Of a stretch of 7,575 nucleotides of DNA, positions 1 to 7,575 are shown piece after piece (the stretch's first letter is position 1; each line of letters opens with the position of its first letter). The DNA is taken from the NCBI GenBank assembly GCA_030672445.1, contig DAOVGK010000092.1, positions 1-7,575 on the forward strand, given 5' to 3'. The translations under genes were made by a program, and so were the position numbers. Below the pieces are notes generated by a model, which made no database searches, was not told where the DNA came from, and saw only the letters and a program-made list of their open reading frames with translations. Source of the DNA: Candidatus Aerophobota bacterium. Lineage in GTDB: Bacteria; Aerophobota; Aerophobia; Aerophobales; AE-B3A.

Positions 1-1
1 C

Positions 2-67
2 ATCACAGGAGGAGAAGGCAGATTGGAAACTTTCAGCAGGTTTTACAAGCAAATTTCGTGGAGTTAG
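2..67 (+). CDS. 3' end of an unidentified upstream gene (partial)
   Basis: The window opens inside a frame that reads about 21 codons, ending in residues KQISWS, to a TAG at 65-67. That stop lies just after the GGAG (60-63) serving the next gene, an arrangement typical of tightly packed operons. From context it could be the solute-binding protein or another gene of the sugar locus, but too little is present to recognise a family. A second frame (from base 3, stop TAG at 87-89) is also open from the window edge, so the reading frame itself is uncertain. Reading left of the window would settle it. Confidence 0.3.
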   Translation: MTGGEGRLETFSRFYKQISWS

Positions 68-69
68 AA

Positions 70-945
70 ATGTTCAGAAAAAAAGTTAGATTTGCTCCCC
101 TTTTCTTCCTTGCTGCTCCTCTTTTCTTTTTCACCGTATGGATTATAGCGCCTGCCTTTTTTTCCATTTATGTCAGTTTCACCAGAATGGACATTGTTTC
201 TCCGACAAAATTCGTAGGACTATATAATTATAAGGTTCTATTTTCTGATTCTATATTTTATCGTTGCTTAATAAACAATCTTAAGTGGATAATCATTTAT
301 CTTACTGTGCCTATATCAATAGGATTAGCTTTAGCTCTTGGTTTGAATAATGTAAAAAGAGCGCAGGTTTTAAAAGTTGTTTTTTATTTACCCATGGCAA
401 TATCATTGATAGCAGTCAGTTTAATATGGGCTTGGATGTACAATCCAGTATGGGGTATAATAAACGTTGTACTTAGAAGATTGGGACTGGATTTTATAAC
501 CCGAGCCTGGCTTGCTGATCCATCTTCCGTATTATATGCAGTTGTATTCGCATCTTGCTGGAATTTTATTCCACTTATTGTAATAACTTTTTCTGCTGGT
601 TTAACTAGCATTCCTCCAGAGCTTATGGAAGCAGCAAAGATAGATGGAGCTAACTCTCTGCAACAACTTAGACACGTGACAATCCCTCTTCTTAGACCAG
701 CATTTATCATTGCAATTGTCCTGACAGTGATATCATCTTTGAGAGCATTCGATATAGTTTATTCAATGACGGGAGGAGGACCTGCTAATTTTTCAAATGT
801 GCTATCTGTATATATGTTTCACGAAGCGTTCCATGACCTTCTTTTGGGTTACGGATCTGCCATAGCAGTAGTACTCACAATAATAAGCTCTGCATTTGTA
901 GTCGTCTATTTAAACAATATTCTCAAAAAAGAAATAAGTTATTAA
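70..945 (+). CDS. carbohydrate ABC transporter permease, MalF/UgpA type
   Basis: This is one of the two inner-membrane subunits of a family-1 (CUT1-like) sugar ABC importer. It forms a heterodimeric channel with the next gene's product and docks a cytoplasmic ATPase. The protein is about 291 residues, usual for the family, with a short basic N-terminus (MFRKK), a first membrane helix at about 9-31 and further hydrophobic segments to the end. The ATPase-docking EAA loop is clear at residues 187-210: EAAKIDG, then TIPLLRP. A conserved MTGGGP follows near the C-terminus. I chose the ATG at 70 because GGAG at 60-63 sits 6 nt before it. The in-frame GTG at 58 would place that Shine-Dalgarno inside the coding sequence and has no good one of its own. 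The partner permease follows 14 nt downstream. The sugar cannot be read from the sequence; the neighbouring GH42 enzyme suggests a galactoside or similar oligosaccharide. No ATPase gene is visible, so it may be encoded elsewhere or shared. Confidence 0.93.
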   Translation: MFRKKVRFAPLFFLAAPLFFFTVWIIAPAFFSIYVSFTRMDIVSPTKFVGLYNYKVLFSDSIFYRCLINNLKWIIIYLTVPISIGLALALGLNNVKRAQVLKVVFYLPMAISLIAVSLIWAWMYNPVWGIINVVLRRLGLDFITRAWLADPSSVLYAVVFASCWNFIPLIVITFSAGLTSIPPELMEAAKIDGANSLQQLRHVTIPLLRPAFIIAIVLTVISSLRAFDIVYSMTGGGPANFSNVLSVYMFHEAFHDLLLGYGSAIAVVLTIISSAFVVVYLNNILKKEISY

Positions 946-959
946 ATAAGGAGAACTTG

Positions 960-1772
960 GTGATCAAGAAGCAATTGTGGTTTATAATATTGTGTTTGAT
1001 TGCTGCAATGTGGCTGGTTCCATTTTACAGTAGCGTTACCGTATCTTTAAAACCACTGGCTGAAATAATGGAAGGCAGCGTTCTGGAATTACCCAAAACA
1101 CTTTTTTTAGGTAATTTTACGAACGCCTGGAACACTGGAGTGAAAAGGTATCTTCTGAATAGCTTCATTATTGTATTTCCCTCTGTAATTGGTGCAATGC
1201 TGTTGTCTTCTCTTGCAGCTCATGCATTGGCTCAGTATAGGTTCAAAGGAAATGAGTTGATATTGATGGGCTTTTTGGCCTTCAATCTTTTACCTCAACA
1301 AATACTTATTATCCCATTGTACCGATTAAGTCATTTCCTAAAGATACACGATACTTATTTAGCCGTAATTCTCTATCATATTTCATTTCAAACAGGTTTT
1401 TGTACCTTCTTTCTAAGAAGTTTCATGCGAACAATACCTTCCACGATCATGGACGCTGCCAGAATAGACGGAGTTTCAGAGCTTGGTTTATACTGGAGAA
1501 TTAACCTTCCCCTTATTATACCAGCTTTAGCCGCTCTAGGGATACTGGAATTTACCTGGATATGGAATGATTTTCTTTGGGGAACTGTGCTATTAAAAAG
1601 TGACAGTTTAAAACCGGTGACGGTGGGAATTCAAAATCTTCAGGGAGTGTATACCACTGCGTGGGGGATGCAAAATGCAGGAGCACTTATGGCGGTATTA
1701 CCCACTGTCTTAGTTTTTCTATTCTTACAAAGATATTTTGTTAAAGGACTTTTCTTAGGAGCAATAAGATAA
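960..1772 (+). CDS. carbohydrate ABC transporter permease, MalG/UgpE type
   Basis: This is the second inner-membrane subunit of the sugar importer, partner of the permease just upstream. It has about 270 residues, normal for MalG/LacG-type proteins, with an N-terminal helix at about 6-24 followed by a periplasmic stretch containing the family-typical SLKP. The EAA loop begins at residues 165-171 as DAARIDG, continuing to NLPLIIPAL; Asp in place of the first Glu is a common variant in this family. The C-terminus (RYFVKGLFLGAIR) is characteristic, as MalG homologues often end in a KGL.GA(V/I)K-like sequence. AAGGAG at 948-953 lies 6 nt from the GTG at 960 but only 3 nt from an in-frame TTG at 957, so GTG 960 is preferred. 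The 14-nt gap to the previous gene indicates co-transcription. The 74-bp gap to the glycosidase contains no visible terminator. Confidence 0.93.
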   Translation: MIKKQLWFIILCLIAAMWLVPFYSSVTVSLKPLAEIMEGSVLELPKTLFLGNFTNAWNTGVKRYLLNSFIIVFPSVIGAMLLSSLAAHALAQYRFKGNELILMGFLAFNLLPQQILIIPLYRLSHFLKIHDTYLAVILYHISFQTGFCTFFLRSFMRTIPSTIMDAARIDGVSELGLYWRINLPLIIPALAALGILEFTWIWNDFLWGTVLLKSDSLKPVTVGIQNLQGVYTTAWGMQNAGALMAVLPTVLVFLFLQRYFVKGLFLGAIR

Positions 1773-1780
1773 ACATGGTT

Positions 1781-1786
1781 TATAAT
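1781..1786 (+). promoter_or_regulatory. possible -10 box ahead of the GH42 gene
   Basis: A perfect TATAAT lies in the 74-bp gap between the second permease and the glycosidase. No convincing -35 element is found 16-18 nt upstream, and there is no TGn extension. In A/T-rich DNA this can occur by chance. If real, it would give the glycosidase its own transcript in addition to read-through from the permease genes. Confidence 0.2.
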
Positions 1787-1846
1787 TTAGCAAAAGACAA
1801 CTTGTGTGTGGTGTATCTTTCATTTTAACTTAAAAGGGAGGCCATT

Positions 1847-3859
1847 ATGAATTTCGGATGTGACTATTACCCGGAGCACTGGCCAGAAGAAAGATGGGAA
1901 GAAGATGCCCGGATGATGGCTGAGGCAGGTTTTAATGTTGTTCGTATGGCTGAATTTGCCTGGGCGAAATTGGAGCCTCAAGAAGAGCAATTTGATTTTA
2001 ATTGGCTAGATAAGGCTATCAAAATCTTATCTAAGAACAAGATCAAAACGGTCCTCGGAACTCCCACCGCTACTCCACCTGCCTGGTTAGCTGCCAACCA
2101 TCCTGATATCCTGCGGGTAAACAAAGAAGGCATTCGTACCAGTTTTGGTGGGCGTCGTGCCTGTTGCCCCAATAGTAGCACATATCGTACTCACTCTGAG
2201 AAGATTGTCTCAAAAATGGCTGAGCATTATAAAGATAAGGAGAATGTTATCGGTTGGCAAATTGATAACGAGTTTGGAGGGGATCGGGAAAAAGGGTTAT
2301 GCTACTGTGAGCAGTGCGCTGCACAATTCAGACAATGGCTCAAGGGTAAATACCAAACGCTTGATAAATTAAATCAAGAATGGGGAACAGTCTTCTGGAG
2401 TCAGACTTATACAGAATGGGAACAGGTGCCTCTTCCCCGGCAGTTGGAAACCGCTCATAATCCCAGCCTACTTTTAGATTACCGACGATTTATCTCTGAC
2501 TCTTATATTAGCTATCAAAAATTGCAGATAGATATTCTCAGAAGAATCTGTCCTCATAAATTCATCACCCACAACTTTATGGGGCTTTTCAACTCTATTG
2601 ATTATTATAAATTAGCCCAGCCTTTGGATTTTATCACCTGGGATAACTACCCCAGCTTAAGGTTTACCGGTGAGAATAAGAGTCCCGTAAGGGTTTCCTT
2701 ATCGCACGATGTTATGCGGGGACTAAAAGAGAAGGATTTCTGGGTTATGGAACAGCAAAGCGGTCCCAGTGGATGGCAATGTGTAGACCCAAACCCCCGT
2801 CCCGGGGAGATAAGACTGTGGACCTATCAAGCTATTGCTCACGGAGCAGAAGGAATACTTTACTTCCGTTGGAGAACCTGCCGATTTGGAACCGAACAGT
2901 TCTGGCACGGTATTTTAGATCAGTCTGGAACTTCGACAAGAAGGTATGAGGAGGTGAAAAAGATAGGTCAGGAACTAGAGCGCGTTAGAGACAAGCTAAT
3001 AGGATTGGAATTTCCTCACCAAGTAGCTATGCTTACCTCTTATGATGAGCAATGGGCTTTTGAGATTCAGCCTAATAATCCTCAATTTAATTATCAGGAA
3101 CACTTTGCCTCTTATTACCAGCTATTACATGCCTGGAATGTCCCCGTGGATGTGATTTCAATCTACCAAGGGGATCTTTCAAAATATAAACTGGTCTTAG
3201 CTCCCTCCTTATTTTTGATAAACAATGAGCTAGTAGATAATCTAAAGGAGTTTGTGAAAAAAGGTGGGATATTAATTGTTACCTTTCGTTCGGGAATAAA
3301 GAATTGGAACAATATCCTACTTGATGAGCCTTTGCCGGCTAAACTTAATGATTTATTGGGAATAGAAGTAGTTGAATACGATTCGCCATCCTCGATGCAG
3401 AAAGGCAAATTGGAGCTTATCTATCCTGAAATCGAACCTTTGGACGGAGAGTGCGATACTTGGTGTGATATAATAAAATGCCGGGGAGCAGAAATTATAG
3501 GAAGATATATGGAGTCCTACTATAAGGATGAAGCCTGCATTACCATTAACCGATTTGGACAAGGATGCGCTATTTACATAGGGACTAATCCCTCTCTAGA
3601 AATTAAAAAATGCCTGTTGAGATGGGCTATAGAAAAATCAAGAGTAAAGTCTTCCTTTCAGGTAGATTCTGAGGACATAGAGGTCGTGCTTCGCAGAAAG
3701 GAAGGCAAGGATTATCTATTCTTCCTTAACCATTCCGAAAAAAGCCATCAGCTCAAACTGGATCAGAGCTGCGTAGAGCTGTTAGAGAACCGAGAATACT
3801 CCAAAGATTCAGTTATGGCCATAGAGCCTAAGGGGGTGCGGATTATTTACAAAACCTAA
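1847..3859 (+). CDS. GH42 family beta-galactosidase
   Basis: This is a cytoplasmic retaining glycosidase that releases terminal beta-galactosyl (in some GH42 members alpha-L-arabinopyranosyl) residues from short oligosaccharides. At 670 residues it has full family length. The TIM barrel (about 1-380) opens with the hallmark YYPEHWP (7-13). The general acid/base is E142 in WQIDNEFG, and the nucleophile is E302 in WVMEQQSG. C106 or C107 with C152, C154 and C157 (CYCEQC) matches the zinc site known from Thermus A4 beta-galactosidase. A middle GH42M trimerisation domain (about 385-590) and a short C-terminal beta domain (about 600-670) follow. There is no signal peptide, so it should act on sugar brought in by the adjacent importer. 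GGGAGG at 1836-1841 is 5 nt before the ATG. No catalytic residue is missing. By eye its base composition is richer in G+C than that of the two permeases. Family assignment is secure; the exact substrate is not. Confidence 0.95.
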   Translation: MNFGCDYYPEHWPEERWEEDARMMAEAGFNVVRMAEFAWAKLEPQEEQFDFNWLDKAIKILSKNKIKTVLGTPTATPPAWLAANHPDILRVNKEGIRTSFGGRRACCPNSSTYRTHSEKIVSKMAEHYKDKENVIGWQIDNEFGGDREKGLCYCEQCAAQFRQWLKGKYQTLDKLNQEWGTVFWSQTYTEWEQVPLPRQLETAHNPSLLLDYRRFISDSYISYQKLQIDILRRICPHKFITHNFMGLFNSIDYYKLAQPLDFITWDNYPSLRFTGENKSPVRVSLSHDVMRGLKEKDFWVMEQQSGPSGWQCVDPNPRPGEIRLWTYQAIAHGAEGILYFRWRTCRFGTEQFWHGILDQSGTSTRRYEEVKKIGQELERVRDKLIGLEFPHQVAMLTSYDEQWAFEIQPNNPQFNYQEHFASYYQLLHAWNVPVDVISIYQGDLSKYKLVLAPSLFLINNELVDNLKEFVKKGGILIVTFRSGIKNWNNILLDEPLPAKLNDLLGIEVVEYDSPSSMQKGKLELIYPEIEPLDGECDTWCDIIKCRGAEIIGRYMESYYKDEACITINRFGQGCAIYIGTNPSLEIKKCLLRWAIEKSRVKSSFQVDSEDIEVVLRRKEGKDYLFFLNHSEKSHQLKLDQSCVELLENREYSKDSVMAIEPKGVRIIYKT

Positions 3860-3870
3860 CTGGGGAATAC

Positions 3871-3888
3871 GACTTGAGAGACTTGAGA
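3871..3888. repeat. two tandem copies of a 9-bp unit
   Basis: GACTTGAGA occurs twice head to tail (3871-3879 and 3880-3888) in the 71-bp gap between the convergent glycosidase and rimO genes. A partially similar CGAGACTCC follows. No function is evident. It may be the residue of slippage or of a former longer repeat. Confidence 0.6.
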
Positions 3889-3930
3889 CGAGACTCCCTC
3901 GGCAATTAAAAAGACGACAGAAATCTATAT

Positions 3931-5468
<1,538 letters not shown>

Positions 5469-5479
5469 CTACACCTCAT

Positions 5480-5508
5480 ACTATATTAATTGTCAGTTGC
5501 TATGTCAA
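5480..5508 (-). promoter_or_regulatory. near-consensus sigma70 promoter for the pfkA remnant and rimO
   Basis: On the minus strand TTGACA (5508-5503) is followed after exactly 17 nt by TATAGT (5485-5480), which matches the vegetative consensus at 11 of 12 positions. Transcription would start near 5473, leaving a leader of about 50 nt before the pfkA-like ATG. Within the leader GGTGT (5475-5471) could pair with ACACC (5449-5445), but the predicted start falls inside that stem, so I do not claim a structured leader. The promoter was presumably pfkA's own and now serves rimO. Confidence 0.7.
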
Positions 5509-5580
5509 CTTTGGATAACTTACAGAGAAAGATTAATAAAAGAAACCCCAGAAAAGATTCTTGCCAACCGGAGAAAATAA

Positions 5581-5586
5581 TATAGT
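5581..5586 (+). promoter_or_regulatory. candidate -10 box immediately upstream of lptF
   Basis: TATAGT ends 9 nt before the lptF ATG, so transcription would begin within a few bases of the start codon. The surrounding 11-mer TAATATAGTAT (5578-5588) is identical to that containing the strong -10 of the divergent promoter (5488-5478, minus strand). The -35 is poor: TTGCCA at 5561-5566 is only 14 nt from this box, or 16 nt from the alternative TAGTAT at 5583-5588. The remainder of the 172-bp divergent gap holds no other site I can support. Confidence 0.35.
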
Positions 5587-5595
5587 ATTAAAAAG

Positions 5596-6690
5596 ATGAA
5601 GATACTGAACCGCTATATTCTAAAAGAGATTGGTAGTGCTTTTATTTTTGGATTCATCTTCTTTAACTTCATACTGTTCATTGGCATCATATTTGATCTG
5701 ACCGAGCTCATCTTCATTGAAAATGCTCCCCTGGTAGAAGTAGGCAAGCTAGTGTTGTTTAAGATCCCCTCCTTCTTTGACATTGTCATCCCCGTGTCGC
5801 TTTTATTCGCCAGTCTACTTAGCTTTGGACGGCTCAGCTCTGATGGAGAGATAATTGCTATGAGGAGCTCGGGGATAAGTTTATTCCATATAGCGGGACC
5901 GCTGCTATCGTTCGCCTTTTTCTTAACTTTGGGATCCCTTTTATTTTCTTTCTCTCTTACTCCCTGGTGCAACCAACATTATAAAAAGACGTACCGAAAG
6001 ATAATCCTTCAAAGACCTACCATCCAGGTTAAAGAAAGAATAATTACCAGTCTTAAAGAGAGAAAACTTTACACTTATCACATTAACCGAAAAAATTACC
6101 AGATGCAGGAAATTGTTCTTTATGAATTTCCCTCCGAAGTAAACTATATCTTTCCCCAAATTACTCTGGCCCAGCAAGGAAAATTCGAAGAGGAGATCTT
6201 AAAACTGAGAAAAGTAACCTTCTATCGTTTTGGAAATAATTACCGAATCTATCGAAGAGGAAGATTTGACTCTCAGATGATTTATCTGACCCCCCAAGTT
6301 CCAGAGGAAGCGGTAGCGAAAAAAGCTATCGGCGAGTTGAGCCTGTGGGAAATAGGTCAGAAATTGAACTCGGAAAAAACTAAGCCTAAACCCGATGAAG
6401 AGAAAATAAGGAAGCTAGCCGTTAATTTTCACGGTCGAATCGCCATCCCTCTAGCTACTTTCTTAATGGGTCTGATTGCTGTTCCGCTGGCCATTAAGAT
6501 AAAACGGGAAGAAAAATCTATCAATCTGGGAATAAGCCTCGTTATAGTTGTAGCATATTATGTCCTCTTTCTAGCAGGAAGGTTTTTAGGAAGGGGAGGA
6601 CTTTTGCCTCCTTATCTTGCTATGTGGCTGCCCAACATATTGTTAAGTGCAGCCGGCATCTGGTTAAGTACAAGGCTTACCGAGGTATAA
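5596..6690 (+). CDS. lptF: LptF/LptG family LPS export permease (first of pair)
   Basis: This is an inner-membrane subunit of the LptB2FG ABC transporter, which extracts lipopolysaccharide from the inner membrane and feeds it to the periplasmic Lpt bridge. It has 364 residues, normal for the YjgP/YjgQ family. Helices lie at about 14-35, 60-78 and 99-122. A periplasmic beta-jellyroll domain follows (about 125-280), then three more helices at about 281-302, 309-329 and 338-358. The family signature is strong: IPVSLLFASLLSFGRLSSDGEI (65-86), with AMRSSGIS after it, which corresponds to the ATPase-coupling region. The start is the first in-frame ATG after a stop at 5578 and gives the typical MKILNRYILKE opening. 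No Shine-Dalgarno precedes it; GGAG at 5570-5573 is too far. The second family member begins 7 nt after its stop. Assignment as LptF rather than LptG rests on the usual gene order and is less certain than the family. Confidence 0.92.
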   Translation: MKILNRYILKEIGSAFIFGFIFFNFILFIGIIFDLTELIFIENAPLVEVGKLVLFKIPSFFDIVIPVSLLFASLLSFGRLSSDGEIIAMRSSGISLFHIAGPLLSFAFFLTLGSLLFSFSLTPWCNQHYKKTYRKIILQRPTIQVKERIITSLKERKLYTYHINRKNYQMQEIVLYEFPSEVNYIFPQITLAQQGKFEEEILKLRKVTFYRFGNNYRIYRRGRFDSQMIYLTPQVPEEAVAKKAIGELSLWEIGQKLNSEKTKPKPDEEKIRKLAVNFHGRIAIPLATFLMGLIAVPLAIKIKREEKSINLGISLVIVVAYYVLFLAGRFLGRGGLLPPYLAMWLPNILLSAAGIWLSTRLTEV

Positions 6691-6697
6691 AGCTCTT

Positions 6698-7575
6698 ATG
6701 AGAATCTTGGACAAATTTTTGAGCAAGGAATATCTAAGATTATATTTCGTTTTTATTTTCTTTTTTATCGCAATTTTTCTTCTCACTGATTTTTTTACCT
6801 CTATACATAATTTAAAAAAAGGAGCTAAAATCTGGGATGTAATTCAATATTACTTCTTACAGATCCCATATTTATTCAATTTCCTCAGTCCCATGGCGGT
6901 CATTGTCTCCACCCTTTTTCTCGTTACCCACTTAACTGGAACTCATCAGATTCAGGCTACACAAATTGCTGGAATATCTTTCAAAAGAACTGCCCTTCCT
7001 CTCTTAACCATAGGCCTCATCATTGGCTTCGTGGTAATTTTTGCAGACCAGACTTTAATCTTCAAAGCAAATGTGACTGCCGAGAAACTTAAGCAAGAAA
7101 ACTTTTTGGGTCCTCCACGAAAAGAGGTACAAAAGAACATCTTTATTCATGTTCCTCCTTCCTACCTATTTTACATAAGATCATTTAATCCTGAGGCGGG
7201 AAGGATGGAAAATGTGTTCGTGTATGAAAAATCAACCCCTGGTACCGTTATTTTGGCCAAGGAGGGAAAATGGACGGGTAAGGAATGGATCTTATACCAG
7301 GGAATGAGATACCGATTAAATGAGAAAATGGAGGGAATACCATTTGCGGAAAAGACTCTACATCTTGATAGAAAACCTAGCTACTTCAGCAGAAAATATT
7401 TTCCTCCCGAGAAAATGAACATAGCAGAACTGCAAAGGTACATAAGTGAATACCGCAAAAGCGGATTCAAGACCCTTGATTTGGAAACAGAGCTAAACTT
7501 TAAGATTTCTTATCCCTTTACCAATTTTATTCTTCTTTTTTTGGGTATTCCAGTGGGATTGGTCTTGAGAAAGGG
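6698..7575 (+). CDS. lptG: LptF/LptG family LPS export permease (second of pair, 3' truncated by window)
   Basis: The frame is open from ATG 6698 to the window end (292 codons), and the protein continues beyond. It opens MRILDKFLSKEY, the usual YjgP/YjgQ start. Helices lie at about 15-34, 61-79 and 98-118, and the coupling-region sequence THQIQATQIAGIS (82-94) aligns with AMRSSGIS of the upstream gene. A soluble periplasmic jellyroll follows, with YIRSFNPEAGRMENVFVYE as its early strands. The window cuts inside the fourth helix, at FLGIPVGLVLRKG, which matches LMGLIAVPLAIKIKRE in lptF. It would heterodimerise with the upstream product around the LptB ATPase. The gap from lptF is 7 nt. GAGG at 6682-6685, inside the end of lptF, is 12 nt from the ATG, so translation may be partly coupled. 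Calling it LptG is by position in the pair. Confidence 0.9.
   Translation, partial: MRILDKFLSKEYLRLYFVFIFFFIAIFLLTDFFTSIHNLKKGAKIWDVIQYYFLQIPYLFNFLSPMAVIVSTLFLVTHLTGTHQIQATQIAGISFKRTALPLLTIGLIIGFVVIFADQTLIFKANVTAEKLKQENFLGPPRKEVQKNIFIHVPPSYLFYIRSFNPEAGRMENVFVYEKSTPGTVILAKEGKWTGKEWILYQGMRYRLNEKMEGIPFAEKTLHLDRKPSYFSRKYFPPEKMNIAELQRYISEYRKSGFKTLDLETELNFKISYPFTNFILLFLGIPVGLVLRK

Noticed and set aside
58..69. GTG 58 as the start of the first permease
   Set aside because: It overlaps the GGAG that is ideally placed for the ATG at 70, and has no better Shine-Dalgarno of its own.
384..710. Antisense open frame of 108 codons within the first permease, and similar ones within the glycosidase, rimO and lptF
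   Set aside because: They lie wholly inside strongly supported genes and have no recognisable motifs or start signals.
3889..3901. CGAG-ACTCC-CTCG hairpin as a rho-independent terminator
   Set aside because: It has only four pairs, with no run of T following on either strand.

Overview
This window looks like chromosome of a diderm (LPS-type outer membrane) bacterium with a moderately A+T-rich genome. Two adjacent LptF/LptG-family permease genes at the right end are the main evidence for an outer membrane. Nothing here fixes the phylum. The sugar-import and glycosidase genes fit a carbohydrate-fermenting lifestyle, but that is inference.

Left third (1-3859, + strand): a sugar-utilisation locus. 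A few codons of an unidentified upstream gene are followed by two inner-membrane permeases of a carbohydrate ABC importer (MalF/UgpA type, then MalG/UgpE type). After 74 bp comes a GH42 beta-galactosidase-family enzyme with no signal peptide. The simplest reading is that a short oligosaccharide is imported and then cleaved in the cytoplasm. No ATPase, complete solute-binding protein or regulator lies in the window.

Middle (3860-5595): a 71-bp convergent gap with a 9-bp tandem repeat, then rimO on the minus strand (methylthiotransferase acting on ribosomal protein S12). Both ends of rimO are unusual. Its C-terminus runs about 32 residues past the usual end. Its start codon overlaps, in an ATGA, the stop of a 37-codon ORF that is unmistakably the N-terminus of 6-phosphofructokinase (pfkA). 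That pfkA stub has its own ribosome binding site and a near-consensus sigma70 promoter (TTGACA-17-TATAGT), so rimO appears to have captured the front end of a pfkA gene.

Right (5596-7575, + strand): lptF and a window-truncated lptG, transcribed divergently from pfkA'-rimO. These encode the transmembrane subunits of the LPS-extraction ABC complex. lptF has no visible Shine-Dalgarno and a -10-like box just upstream of its ATG, so it may be leaderless. The two divergent -10 regions share an identical 11-mer in inverted orientation.

The most notable observation is the pfkA'-rimO junction. It looks like a genomic rearrangement that created a translationally coupled arrangement. I see no CRISPR array, tRNA, rRNA, insertion sequence or clearly novel multigene system.
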